64,000 bases of DNA from Janthinobacterium agaricidamnosum NBRC 102515 = DSM 9628 (GTDB lineage Bacteria; Pseudomonadota; Gammaproteobacteria; Burkholderiales; Burkholderiaceae_D). The stretch is from positions 5,168,616 to 5,232,615 of the forward strand of contig NZ_HG322949.1 in the NCBI RefSeq assembly GCF_000723165.1, in the 5' to 3' direction. The notes beneath the pieces are model-generated. The model was not told the DNA's origin. It was given only the letters and a program-made list of their open reading frames with translations, and made no database searches. A program made the translations under genes and the position numbers. Below are positions 15,430-24,048 of the stretch, one piece after another (positions within the stretch are counted from its first letter, which is position 1; every line of letters starts with the position of its first letter).

Positions 15430-16293
15430 ATGCATCTACCCAGCCAAGTCACCGAAAAAAGTATCCTGATCGTCGACGATTCGCCGTTCGAGCAGCGCTT
15501 ACTGATGGAATTGCTGAGCGAGCAGCCGTACCGTTTCAGCGTCGCCTTTAATGGTTTCCAAGGCTACCAATTGGCGCTGGCCACCCATCCCGACCTGATC
15601 CTGCTCGATGTGCGCATGCCGCAAATGGATGGCTACACGGCGTGCCGGCTGTTGAAGGCGAATCCGGAAACCGACGATATCCCGGTGATCTTCCTCAGCG
15701 GCGCCGACGCCGTCGACGAACGCATCATGGGCTTGCAGGTCGGCGGCGTCGATTATGTGTCGAAACCGTTTACACCGGGCGAACTGGCGGCGCGCATCGA
15801 AGTGCACCTGAACCTGGTGCCGCGCGGCAGCGGCAAGGCGCATGCGCCGGACGCGGCCGGGACGGCGCCGGGCGCGCTGCCGCATCCCGACGCGGTGTTC
15901 GTCAACGCGGTCAAGCGCCTGATCCTGGATAACCTGGCGACGCTGCCGCAACTGTCCGAGATCGCCCGCAGCGTCGGCACCTACCGCGAAAAATTGACGC
16001 ACATGTTTCGCGAGCAAACCGGCATGACGGTGTTTGCCTTCATCCGCGAAGCGCGCATCGCACGCGGCGTCGAACTGTTGAGCAATACCGACATCGACGT
16101 GCAGGATATCGCGCTGCTGATCGGCTTTCACAACGCCGGCAACTTCGCCACCGCGTTCCGCGAACGGATGGGCATCACGCCCAGCGCCTACCGCATCAGC
16201 CTGGCTGAAAACGGCACGGGGCGCATCGAGCGCCCCGTGGGTTTTACCATCTCTGGCGAACACGGCCAGGCCGTGCCGCACAAGTCACATTAA
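15430..16293 (+). CDS. Response regulator with AraC-type DNA-binding domain
   Basis: A 287-residue two-domain regulator. The receiver domain (about 10-125) has the acidic pair in ILIVDDSPFEQ, the phospho-acceptor Asp in LILLDVRMPQMDGY, the conserved FLSGA and the lysine in YVSKPFTPGE. The C-terminal AraC/XylS helix-turn-helix (about 170-260) has LSEIARSVGTYREKLTHMF and VQDIALLIGFHNAGNFATAF, ending GITPSAYR. No histidine kinase is adjacent. The gene is divergent from the csu-type operon, which it may control. Start uncertain: TTG at 15403 is in frame and nine codons longer. The last 30 codons contain a terminator-like hairpin, and the stop overlaps the convergent receptor stop by 4 nt. Confidence 0.85.
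   Translation: MHLPSQVTEKSILIVDDSPFEQRLLMELLSEQPYRFSVAFNGFQGYQLALATHPDLILLDVRMPQMDGYTACRLLKANPETDDIPVIFLSGADAVDERIMGLQVGGVDYVSKPFTPGELAARIEVHLNLVPRGSGKAHAPDAAGTAPGALPHPDAVFVNAVKRLILDNLATLPQLSEIARSVGTYREKLTHMFREQTGMTVFAFIREARIARGVELLSNTDIDVQDIALLIGFHNAGNFATAFRERMGITPSAYRISLAENGTGRIERPVGFTISGEHGQAVPHKSH
16215..16245 (+). terminator. Terminator-like hairpin inside the 3' end of the response regulator
   Basis: A perfect 10 bp stem (CACGGGGCGC / GCGCCCCGTG, 5-base loop) is followed by GGTTTT. It resembles an intrinsic terminator but lies 48 bp before the stop codon of the response regulator, past the conserved AraC domain. Confidence 0.45.
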
Positions 16294-18851
16294 AACTTGT
16301 AATGCAGTTTTACCGCGGCAAAACGGCCGCGCGGATCGGCTTGGGTAAAGTCGAAGGAACTGGTCGACGAATAATCCCAGGACGCGCGCTTGTTGGCCAG
16401 GTTTTGCACGATGAAACTGACGCTGGCCGCCTGCGTCACCTTCCACGACGCGTTCAGGTCCAGCGTGCTGAATGCCGCCACGCTTTCATCCAGGTGGGTG
16501 CTCTGGGCGTAGCTGCCGACATAGGTCCAGGTCAGCGTGTTCGACCAGTGGCCGATATCCCACGTCGCCGAACTGACGCCGCGCCATTTCGGGATCGAGC
16601 CGAAATAATTGGTGCCAGCGCCATTGGTCAGCGGCGCGCCGTCCGACAGCGGTTCGGCAAAGCGGAATACCCGGCTCAACTGGCCATTCAAGGTCAGGTT
16701 GCCCCACTCCTTGCCGAGCAAGCGGTGACGCGCATCGATATCGATGCCGGACACTTCGCGGTCGCCCTGGTTGCGGTACTGGCGGAACAGCGTGGTGATG
16801 CGACCTTGCGCATCGCGCGCGACTTTCGCCGGGAACGCCGCTTCATTGGCGATGATGGTGTCGGCGCTTTCGGTGCCGATCACGCCCTTTTGCTTGATCC
16901 GGTAATAATCGACGCCCAGGCTGCTGTTACTGGTCGGCGCGATGACGAAGCCCAGGTTCAGGTTGTTCGAGCGCTCCGGCTGCAAAGCGGGATTGGCCAC
17001 CGTGAGATAGGTCACGCCGCGCTTCTGGTTCGGCGTCACCGGATCGCGCGGGTCGATCACGTTGTCGTAGCTGACCGAGGTACTGTTGGTGATTTCCGGC
17101 AACGACGGCGCGCGGAAACCGCGCGACAATGTGCCGCGCAGCAACAGCCAATCGGCAGCCTGGTAACGCACGCTGGCCTTCGGCGAAAAAGCGCTGCCGA
17201 AATCGCTGTAGCGGTCGTTGCGGCCGGCCAGGTTCAGGTTCAAGTCCTTGATCACCGGAATATTGAATTCGGCGAACAGCGCCGACACATCGCGCGAACC
17301 GTCGATGATATTGATGGCCGGACGCAATTCAGTGCCGGACAAGACGGCGCTCGAGGTGTGCGAATTCATTTTCTCGCGGCGCCATTGCGCACCGGCCGCG
17401 AAGCCGACCGTGCCGGCCGGCAATTGCCATAATTCGCGGGCCGCCGAGAAGTCGACGGTGTCGAGCGTCGACTCGGCCGGACGCAGCGTCGACAGGCGCA
17501 AACGATTGCGCACCGCCTCACTATTTTTCGACTGGTCGACAAAGTTGTAGCTTCCTTCGGCCAGGACTTTCTCGAATTCGTAGCGGTTGACGAAATTCTG
17601 TACCGTTTCCTCCAGCTTGCTGGCCGAGTGGCCGTACGACGCATCCCAGTCCCAGCCCGCCAGCGTGCCCTTGGCGCCGGCCAGCGCGCGGTAAAACTCG
17701 ACTTTGTCCGACTTCATGCGCGGTCCCAGGTCGAACAGCGTGGCGGTGAATGGCAGCGGCGTATTGCCCGGGTTGTTCGGATGACCGACCGGCAATACCA
17801 CCGGGATGCTATCGAGGGCTTGCTTGCCATTGTTCCAGGCGCGTAAGTTGCTGCTGACGGTCAGCGGCGCGCTGAAGGTCTGGTCGGCGCGCGAATAGCT
17901 GTTCAGGATTTCAGCGTAGGCTTCAGTATCCTGGTTCAGGCGCACGGTGGCGCGCGCCGACGTATGCACCCGCTGGATGCCGGGAATCAAGGTGCGGTAC
18001 GGCGCCGGATTATAGGCCAGCACATTGCCACTCTTGCCTGGCGTAATGCTGTTGTACGGCGTCAATTGCAGCGGTCCGCCCGCGCCGCCCAGTATATTGG
18101 TCGGATCGGTGCCGGCGTAGCTGGTCGGCACCCACGCCAGCGCGCCGCGCTGCTGGTTGCGGAAATCGGCGTCGCGCAGCCACGACACATCGCTTTGCTG
18201 CAATTTGTCGCGCTGTTGCGCATCGACCGACAACACCAGGCTGTAGCCATCTTTTTCCAGTTGGCCAAAGCCGGTCTGCAGCGCCGCGCTCTTCTCTTTC
18301 TGGCCGGTGCCTTCGGTCGAACCGCCCACCTGGGCCGTCAATTCGGTGCCGGTGAATTCCTTGTACAAAATGATGTTGACCACGCCGGCCACCGCATCGG
18401 AACCGTACACCGACGAGGCGCCATCCTTCAGCACTTCGATGCGCTGCACCGCCGCCATCGGCAAGCTGTTCAGGTCGACGAAGGTTTCGCGCAAATCCTG
18501 CGCCGTCGCATAGCTGCTGACGCGCTTGCCATTGACCAGGATCAGCGTATTTTTCTGGCCCAGGCCGCGCAGCGACAGGCCGGCGGTGCCGGCTGAAAAA
18601 CTGCCGGTATATTGTTCGTTGTAGCTATTGCCGCTATTGGCGGAAATCGAGCGCAGCACGTCGGCGATGCTGGACTTGCCGCTGGCCTGCAGCTCCTTGG
18701 CAGTGATCACTTGCACCGCGCTGGCGCCCTCTTTTTGCGTGACGCGGATATTCGAACCGGTGACGACGACGCGTTCCAGTTCTTGCGCCGCGGCGAACGA
18801 CGGGAAGGCGGCGGCGATCGCCAGGGTAATACTGAGTGGCTTGATCAACAT
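16290..18851 (-). CDS. TonB-dependent outer-membrane receptor (853 aa)
   Basis: A full-length receptor: signal peptide (residues 1-22, ending FAAAQ), a TonB-box-like RVVVTGSNIR segment, the plug domain (about 45-165, with LRGLGQKNTLILVNGKR and VLKDGASSVYGSDAVAGVVNI) and a 22-strand barrel ending in LHYKF with terminal Phe. The GSNIR-type N terminus is common in receptors of unknown or oligomeric substrates. It has a good AGAGGAA ribosome site. A PnuC-type gene, an exported SAM hydrolase and another TonB receptor lie upstream on the same strand, but a 320 bp gap separates it from them, so it probably has its own promoter. The substrate is unknown. Confidence 0.9.
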   Translation of the reverse strand: MLIKPLSITLAIAAAFPSFAAAQELERVVVTGSNIRVTQKEGASAVQVITAKELQASGKSSIADVLRSISANSGNSYNEQYTGSFSAGTAGLSLRGLGQKNTLILVNGKRVSSYATAQDLRETFVDLNSLPMAAVQRIEVLKDGASSVYGSDAVAGVVNIILYKEFTGTELTAQVGGSTEGTGQKEKSAALQTGFGQLEKDGYSLVLSVDAQQRDKLQQSDVSWLRDADFRNQQRGALAWVPTSYAGTDPTNILGGAGGPLQLTPYNSITPGKSGNVLAYNPAPYRTLIPGIQRVHTSARATVRLNQDTEAYAEILNSYSRADQTFSAPLTVSSNLRAWNNGKQALDSIPVVLPVGHPNNPGNTPLPFTATLFDLGPRMKSDKVEFYRALAGAKGTLAGWDWDASYGHSASKLEETVQNFVNRYEFEKVLAEGSYNFVDQSKNSEAVRNRLRLSTLRPAESTLDTVDFSAARELWQLPAGTVGFAAGAQWRREKMNSHTSSAVLSGTELRPAINIIDGSRDVSALFAEFNIPVIKDLNLNLAGRNDRYSDFGSAFSPKASVRYQAADWLLLRGTLSRGFRAPSLPEITNSTSVSYDNVIDPRDPVTPNQKRGVTYLTVANPALQPERSNNLNLGFVIAPTSNSSLGVDYYRIKQKGVIGTESADTIIANEAAFPAKVARDAQGRITTLFRQYRNQGDREVSGIDIDARHRLLGKEWGNLTLNGQLSRVFRFAEPLSDGAPLTNGAGTNYFGSIPKWRGVSSATWDIGHWSNTLTWTYVGSYAQSTHLDESVAAFSTLDLNASWKVTQAASVSFIVQNLANKRASWDYSSTSSFDFTQADPRGRFAAVKLHYKF

Positions 18852-18916
18852 GGGTTCCTCTTATTGGGATTGGGATGGATTGCTATCTTTTTCGGGGGAA
18901 AAAGGAGTTCTTACCG

Positions 18917-18936
18917 CGCCGTTGTTGACAACGGCG
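18917..18936. promoter_or_regulatory. 20 bp palindrome in leader of TonB receptor
   Basis: CGCCGTTGT-TG-ACAACGGCG has perfect 9 bp arms with a 2 bp centre, about 66 bp upstream of the receptor start codon. It could be an operator or form a hairpin in the 5' untranslated region. The binding protein is unknown. Confidence 0.4.
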
Positions 18937-19085
18937 TGGTGGCAATGGGACGCGGACTAGCGGGAAAAACTAGGGAATCGACCGCGAACGCCGCGCCATG
19001 CATCGCATGGGCAGCATCGGGCTAATGACGTCGGACAGAGGGGTAGTGAAAGACAACATGACATGAACCGGTGAATCTTGAGAAC

Positions 19086-19104
19086 TTGCACTATAACTGT
19101 GCAA
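19086..19104. promoter_or_regulatory. TTGCAC-N7-GTGCAA inverted repeat
   Basis: Six-base perfect arms separated by 7 bp in the AT-rich part of the region between pnuC and the 853-aa receptor gene. The geometry suits a dimeric helix-turn-helix repressor near the receptor promoter. Only the symmetry is seen. Confidence 0.3.
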
Positions 19105-19171
19105 TTTCATTAGGCGAACGAATTTAAAATCGCTTGCATATGCATTTTATGTCTAAAGCGCGAAGATACAT

Positions 19172-19735
19172 TCATGCTGTGCGGCGCATCTGCACCCGCC
19201 ACCAGCCCCACGACACGACGGCGTTGATCCAGTAAGCGCCATACAGCACGGCAGTCAGATACAGTCCGCGGCTGGCGTACAGCGGCACGGCGACGGTATT
19301 GACCAGCAGCCAGAAAGCCCAGGTTTCCAGGCGCCGCCCCATCAGCAGCAATTGCGCGATGATGCTAAATACCAACACCGTGGAATCGATGAACGGCGCA
19401 TACGCGCTGGTGAAGGTATGCAACAGCAAGCCGTAGACCACCGTCGCGGCCATGCCGGCGGCGACCATGGCCCCCAGCGCCCGCAGGTTGACGCGGGTGA
19501 TCGGCAACGGTTTGCCCTTGGCGCCGCGCAGCCATTGCACCCAGCCAATGGCGCAGGTGGCGATGAAAAAGAGTTGCAGGACGACATCGGCGTACAGCCT
19601 GACGTCGTAAAACAGGATTGCGAACAGGCTGCAGCCAATGATGCCCAGCCACCAGGAATGGACGATATTGCGACCAGCCAACACAATGGACACGGTCATG
19701 ACCGCGTTGGCGGCTATTTCTAACGGAGAAATCAA
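19172..19735 (-). CDS. pnuC: PnuC-family nicotinamide riboside/vitamin transporter
   Basis: A 187-residue inner-membrane protein with about seven hydrophobic helices. PnuC signatures include WWLGIIGCSLFAILFYDVRLYADVVLQLFF (19-48) and the following GWVQWLRG, and a C-terminal WAFWLLVNTVAVPLY segment. PnuC proteins import nicotinamide riboside by facilitated diffusion; PnuT and PnuX relatives carry thiamine or riboflavin, so the ligand is uncertain. The start is a TTG at 19735 with AAGGAA 5 bp upstream; the first ATG (19699) would remove part of the first helix. It is the third gene of an apparent operon after a TonB receptor and the exported SAM hydrolase, suggesting uptake of a nucleoside-type compound across both membranes. 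Confidence 0.85.
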   Translation of the reverse strand: MISPLEIAANAVMTVSIVLAGRNIVHSWWLGIIGCSLFAILFYDVRLYADVVLQLFFIATCAIGWVQWLRGAKGKPLPITRVNLRALGAMVAAGMAATVVYGLLLHTFTSAYAPFIDSTVLVFSIIAQLLLMGRRLETWAFWLLVNTVAVPLYASRGLYLTAVLYGAYWINAVVSWGWWRVQMRRTA

Positions 19736-19821
19736 GAAAATTCCTTGGCGATCGACAAAATGACCGGCATGCGGGCCGCACAGCCCGGCACACCGGTTTA
19801 TGCGCCACTATAGCCGAAGAC

Positions 19822-20751
19822 TTATTTCGCTGCGGCAGTCGGGCCCGCTTTCGTCACTTCGACTTCCCAATCGACGCCCGACTGGATGTGGTGCTTGGCG
19901 GCAAAGTTGCCCTGGCTGATCGCCACCGCCACGTCCAGCAAGCTGTTCAGGTAGACCAGCGGCTTGCCCTTGGCCACGCCGCCGAACGTGTGTTCGAACG
20001 GCGCGGTCACTTGCGCCACTTGCTTGCCGCCGTGCAGCAAACGCACTTGCAACAAGTCGCCGGCCTTGACGTTCAATTCATCGAGCAGCGCTTTCGGGAT
20101 ATTGGTCCAGACGTTGCCGTATTTTTCATCCAAGACCGGGATGATGCCGCGAAGCACATTACCGTTGCGCACCGGTTGCTGGTAAGCGATCTTGACCACC
20201 GCATCGTCAGGCAACTTCGGGCCGACTTGTTCATAGGTGATCTTGCCGGACGCCAGGCGCGCGCCGACATAGGCGTACACGTCGCGGCCATGGAAGGTGT
20301 AGGACTCGGCCGAGCCGGCCAGGCGATTGACCGACTCGTCGATTTCGCGCAATTCCGCCACGCCGTCGCGTTCCGCGATCAGCGTGAACAAGCCATTGTC
20401 GGGACCGACGAAATAACGGCCGCCTTTGGTTTTCAGCACCACCGACTTGCGGCTGGTGCCGACGCCCGGATCGACCACCGCGACAAACACGCTGCCTTGC
20501 GGCCAGTAATTGGCGGTCTGGTACAAGCGGTAGGCGCCCAGCCAGATATTGTAGTCGGGAATCTGGTGCGTCAGGTCGGACACGGCCAGCGTCGGATCGA
20601 CGCCGTAAGCGACGCCGTGCATGGCCGAGACCGCGCCGTCGGCAGTGCCGAAATCGGTCAGCAGGACCAGCGCCGAACCGGCCTGGGCTTTTGCCATCAG
20701 CAGGGTGCTGAAGACGGCCAGTGCGATGAATTTGGAAAAACGGGATGCCAT
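19822..20751 (-). CDS. Exported SAM hydrolase (SAM hydroxide adenosyltransferase, DUF62)
   Basis: A 309-residue member of the fluorinase/SAM-hydrolase family, which splits S-adenosylmethionine with water into adenosine and methionine. Family marks: LVLLTDFGTADGAVSAMHGV at the N terminus of the domain, SVFVAVVDPGVGTSRKSVV, YFVGPDNGLFTLI, and HGRDVYAYVGARLA in place of the common HGRD.FAP. Unusually it begins with a clear signal peptide (MASRFSKFIALAVFSTLLMAKAQA cut here as residues 1-24), so it should act in the periplasm or outside. It sits 54 bp downstream of a TonB receptor gene and 86 bp before pnuC. A scavenging role for external SAM or a related nucleoside is inferred. The RDxFAP divergence leaves activity unproven. 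Confidence 0.85.
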   Translation of the reverse strand: MASRFSKFIALAVFSTLLMAKAQAGSALVLLTDFGTADGAVSAMHGVAYGVDPTLAVSDLTHQIPDYNIWLGAYRLYQTANYWPQGSVFVAVVDPGVGTSRKSVVLKTKGGRYFVGPDNGLFTLIAERDGVAELREIDESVNRLAGSAESYTFHGRDVYAYVGARLASGKITYEQVGPKLPDDAVVKIAYQQPVRNGNVLRGIIPVLDEKYGNVWTNIPKALLDELNVKAGDLLQVRLLHGGKQVAQVTAPFEHTFGGVAKGKPLVYLNSLLDVAVAISQGNFAAKHHIQSGVDWEVEVTKAGPTAAAK

Positions 20752-20805
20752 AGTGTGCCTGATAAAGAAGTGGTGAAAGAGGGGGTGACGATTTAAAAAA
20801 GAGCG

Positions 20806-23274
20806 TTAAAAAGTGTAATTCAGGCGCGCATAATAATAGGCGCCGTTGACGCCGATCGGGTTGATGAAGTTATACGGCAAGGCGCCGCCGTAGGTGGCGT
20901 TATTGGTCTGGCGCACGCGCTGCGGATAACGGTCGAAAATATTGTTGCCGCCGAGCGCCAGCGTCAATTGCTTGCTCAACTTCCATTGCGCTTCCAGGTC
21001 GACCGACCACACGGCAGCAAAACGCTGCGCATGCACGCCATCGATCAGCGGTGCTTCGTCGTCATAGACAAAATCCTGTAGCGCGCCGAAGCGCGTGGTG
21101 CGCAGTTGCAATCCCCACGCCTGGCCCTGCCAATCGGCGCCGAGGATCAGCTTGCTCGACGGCGAAGCGTGCTTGATGCGGAACAGCGTGGTATCGCTCA
21201 GCAAGGTCAGCGCGGGATCGATCTTCGACAGCGCGTCGGAACTTTGTCGCACCTGGTCGAGCCTGGTCCGGTTCAGGTTCAGCGCGGCATTCAGATTCAG
21301 CTTGCCGCCGGCCAGGCTCACATCGTGGTTCAACACCGCATCGTAACCCTGGGTGGTGGTGTCGAGCAGGTTGGCCAGGAACGCCACCGACTGGATATCG
21401 GCGCGGCCGATGCTGGCCAGATAGCTGGTCACGGCATCGCTTTGCACATCGCTGCTGCGCGTGATGCGGTCCTTGATCTTGATACGGTAAGCGTCCAGCG
21501 TCAGGCTGGTGGCCGGCGTGGCGCGCCACGCGAAGCCCAGCGAAATATTGTTCGACTTTTCCGGTTTTAAAGACTGGGCGCCGAATGCCTGCGCCAGCGC
21601 ATCGCTGGCCGGCAGCAGCGCCGCGGTTTGCAAGGCGCTGCCGTCGGCATTGAAATTGAGCGTGGAAAAACGGAAACCGGTTTGCACCAGTGCCGGCGCG
21701 CGGAAACTGTTCGACACCGAACCCCGCAACAGGAAAGTGTCGGCCAGCTTGTAGCGTGCTGACAACTTGCCGGTCGAGGCGCTGCCGAAATCGCTGTAAT
21801 CGGAATAACGCGCCGCCAGGCCAAGCAACAATTTCCTGGTCAGCTCGCTTTCCAGGTCGGCATACACCGAACGGATGTTGCGGCTGCCGTCGAAGACATC
21901 GGCCGGCCGCAAGCCCGGCCCGGCCTGCGCGCCCGGAGGCGCGTCCGGCACCGGACCGGCCGCATACGAGGCCGCATCGCCCGCTCTGCTCTTGTAGGTT
22001 TCGCGCATGAATTCGGCGCCCAGCGCCAGGTTGACCGGCGCCGCCAGGCCCAGGTCGAGTTCGCGCGTGCCATCCAGGTTCAATGCATCTTGCTGGAAGT
22101 CGAAGGTGGCCAGGTGAAAACTGGTCGGACTGGCAGCGCCCAGCGAGGCGTTGGCGCTATGCGTCACGTCGTAGCGGAACTTGTCGCTGCCATGACGGGC
22201 CGACAAATCGAGATTCCACGCCCCCTGCGCCAGCCGCGCGCCGCCGACCAGACTGAAGTCGGTCTTGTCGCCCTGCGTCACCGGCCGGTAGCCGTTCGGA
22301 TACAGGCCGGGTACATTCGACGGGTCGCCCGGATAGCGGAAATAGGCGCTGCCGTCGGACTTGCGCTGGTTCAGCGTGGCAAACGAGTACAGGTCGACCG
22401 CGCCGCTCAAGGGCAGCAAGGTGTTATAGAACAGGTAATTATTGTCTTGCTTCGAATCGCCGGACTTGAACAACACCTTGCCGTCCAGCGCCAGGTCGGC
22501 CGGGGTCGCATTCGACGAGGTCCAGCCGGCGTCGCTAGTCCCGGCGCGCTCGGTCGGCGAACGGCGCCGGTTTTCCGCGCCAAAGCGGAAAAAGCCCGCG
22601 TCGCCCAGCGGCACGCCGTAATCGAAGTTGACGATCCTGGTCTGGCCATCCGTCAGGCGCTGATTGGTCGGCTTGAAATCGGTATGGTTGGCGCCGTAGC
22701 CGAGCGACGCCGAACCGCCGCTCCTGGCGTTTTTCAGCACGATATTGATCACGCCCGCCACCGCGTCGCTGCCGTATTGGGCGCCGGCGCCGTCGCGCAG
22801 GATTTCGATATGGTCGATCGCGCCGGGCGGTATCGCATTGACGTCGACCGGCACCGTGCCGCTGAAACTGCTTTCGGTGTCGAGCACCGCATTGGTGTGG
22901 CGCCGCTTGCCGTTGATCAGCACCAGCACCTGGTCCGGCGCCAAGCCGCGCAACTGGATGCCGCGCACCGAATCGGACGCGCCGCTCGATTCGATACGCG
23001 GGAAATTGATCGACGGCGACAAGTTTTGCAGCGCCGCGCCCAGCTCGCCGGTCGACAAGGCATTCGCCACGTCGCGCGTGCTGAAACGGTCGATCGGCAC
23101 CGTGCTGTCGAACACCGTGCGGTTTTTCGCGCGCGAACCGACCACCGTGACTTGATCGACAGCCGCATCATCGTCGGCCAGCGCGGGCGGGCTCAGCGCC
23201 AGCAAGACCGAACTGGCCAGCATCAAACGGCGCAGCGGCAGGGAGTGGCGGGTGTGGCGGTGGCGGACTGTCAA
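20806..23274 (-). CDS. TonB-dependent outer-membrane receptor (822 aa)
   Basis: A complete receptor with signal peptide (to about residue 33, PPALA), a TonB-box-like DQVTVVGSR, plug domain (about 45-170: IQLRGLAPDQVLVLINGKRRH and EILRDGAGAQYGSDAVAGVINI) and a barrel ending in ARLNYTF. It opens an apparent operon with the exported SAM hydrolase and pnuC, so a nucleoside, vitamin or SAM-like substrate is possible but unproven. The start is a TTG at 23274 with GGGGAA upstream; the next ATG (23223) would leave a signal peptide without basic residues, so TTG is preferred. Confidence 0.88.
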   Translation of the reverse strand: MTVRHRHTRHSLPLRRLMLASSVLLALSPPALADDDAAVDQVTVVGSRAKNRTVFDSTVPIDRFSTRDVANALSTGELGAALQNLSPSINFPRIESSGASDSVRGIQLRGLAPDQVLVLINGKRRHTNAVLDTESSFSGTVPVDVNAIPPGAIDHIEILRDGAGAQYGSDAVAGVINIVLKNARSGGSASLGYGANHTDFKPTNQRLTDGQTRIVNFDYGVPLGDAGFFRFGAENRRRSPTERAGTSDAGWTSSNATPADLALDGKVLFKSGDSKQDNNYLFYNTLLPLSGAVDLYSFATLNQRKSDGSAYFRYPGDPSNVPGLYPNGYRPVTQGDKTDFSLVGGARLAQGAWNLDLSARHGSDKFRYDVTHSANASLGAASPTSFHLATFDFQQDALNLDGTRELDLGLAAPVNLALGAEFMRETYKSRAGDAASYAAGPVPDAPPGAQAGPGLRPADVFDGSRNIRSVYADLESELTRKLLLGLAARYSDYSDFGSASTGKLSARYKLADTFLLRGSVSNSFRAPALVQTGFRFSTLNFNADGSALQTAALLPASDALAQAFGAQSLKPEKSNNISLGFAWRATPATSLTLDAYRIKIKDRITRSSDVQSDAVTSYLASIGRADIQSVAFLANLLDTTTQGYDAVLNHDVSLAGGKLNLNAALNLNRTRLDQVRQSSDALSKIDPALTLLSDTTLFRIKHASPSSKLILGADWQGQAWGLQLRTTRFGALQDFVYDDEAPLIDGVHAQRFAAVWSVDLEAQWKLSKQLTLALGGNNIFDRYPQRVRQTNNATYGGALPYNFINPIGVNGAYYYARLNYTF

Positions 23275-23431
23275 GACTGTTTCCCCAAAATAGGCGTGGA
23301 TAAATGCCGATGATGGATAGATGCATCGGCAAACCCGGCAATCTTAACGTTCGCCAAGATAGTCGATAAAGAATCTTTTGAGATATCCTTATATCAAGTT
23401 TCAACAGTTGTAAATTTGCACAGGGGAAGGT

Positions 23432-23719
23432 TCAGGAAAACGATGCAAAGCGTTCGATGGGCGGCTGCTTCCTGTGTTCGGCTTGCCACAAATCATAGTC
23501 AGCCTGTACCAGCAGCCAGGTGCGGGCACGGCCGATTCCGGCACGCTCAAGGCGCACCGCCAGGTCAGGGCTGACCGGAGCACGGCCATGCATAATGCGG
23601 GACAATGTTTCGCGCGCCAGCCCGAGGCGCCGTGCCAGTTCGGTAACGCTGATATTCAGCGCAGACATCACATCTTCCAGCAACGTTTCACCGGGATGCG
23701 GGGGATTGAACAGCGCCAT
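23432..23719 (-). CDS. higA: HigA-type antitoxin
   Basis: A 95-residue XRE-type antitoxin: HPGETLLEDVMSALNISVTE and ARRLGLARETLSRIMHGRAP cover the helix-turn-helix, then LERAGIGRARTWLLVQADYDLW is the typical HigA C terminus. HigA neutralises the HigB ribosome-dependent mRNase and represses the operon. It follows higB by 45 bp on the same strand, the normal higBA order, and has its own GAGGTAAGT ribosome site. Since higB is frameshifted, the antitoxin may be a free-standing remnant or act against toxins in trans. Confidence 0.88.
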   Translation of the reverse strand: MALFNPPHPGETLLEDVMSALNISVTELARRLGLARETLSRIMHGRAPVSPDLAVRLERAGIGRARTWLLVQADYDLWQAEHRKQPPIERFASFS

Positions 23720-23764
23720 TACTTACCTCTTTCAAGACGATCCAAGTCTGCGATCCAAGTTTGT

Positions 23765-24044
23765 TTAATGATAGTCCAGATAATCCAGCATCTCGACGTC
23801 AGCGCCGCTAAAGCGAAAAATGATGCGCCAGTTTCCACTGACCGTCAGCGACCAGAATCCCGCCAGCTCACCATGTAAGGGATGTAATCGCCAGCCGGGG
23901 ATATCCAGCTCGGCGGGAGTCGATGCACGATCCAAAAAGGCGAGCATACGTGCAAGCCGCTTGGCGTGGTCCGCGTTCACTCCACGGCTGGAGCCCGTTG
24001 AAGAAGCGCGCCAAGGCGCGATGGATGCGGCGCTCACCTCTCAC
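23765..24044 (-). pseudogene. higB: Frameshifted HigB-type toxin
   Basis: The C-terminal two thirds are a good HigB/RelE-fold toxin (GVNADHAKRLARMLAFLDRA, GWRLHPLHGELAGFWSLTVS, GNWRIIFRF...DYLDYH). The N-terminal piece that matches the family (RALARFFNG) is in another frame, beginning at a GTG at 24044. Removing one G from the GGG at 23994-23996 would join the frames as FFNG-SSRGVNADHAK. From the GTG at 24037 the open frame instead gives a non-homologous start. The extreme 5' end also abuts a truncated phosphoesterase gene, so the gene was probably inactivated by an indel and a junction. Confidence 0.7.
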
Positions 24045-24048
24045 CTGT

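Larger units (their letters stand above)
18852..19171. other. 320 bp leader region upstream of the 853-aa TonB receptor
   Basis: No gene is supported. Notable structures are a 9 bp inverted repeat with 2 bp centre (18917-18936), a TTGCAC-N7-GTGCAA repeat (19086-19104) and a 10 bp palindrome TGCATATGCA (19135-19144). I could not recognise a TPP, flavin or cobalamin riboswitch in it, although receptor/PnuC pairs are often vitamin-regulated. Confidence 0.5.

Noticed and set aside
18852..19171. Possible TPP or other vitamin riboswitch near the PnuC/TonB receptor genes
   Set aside because: No conserved THI-box or similar core elements were found; only simple palindromes.
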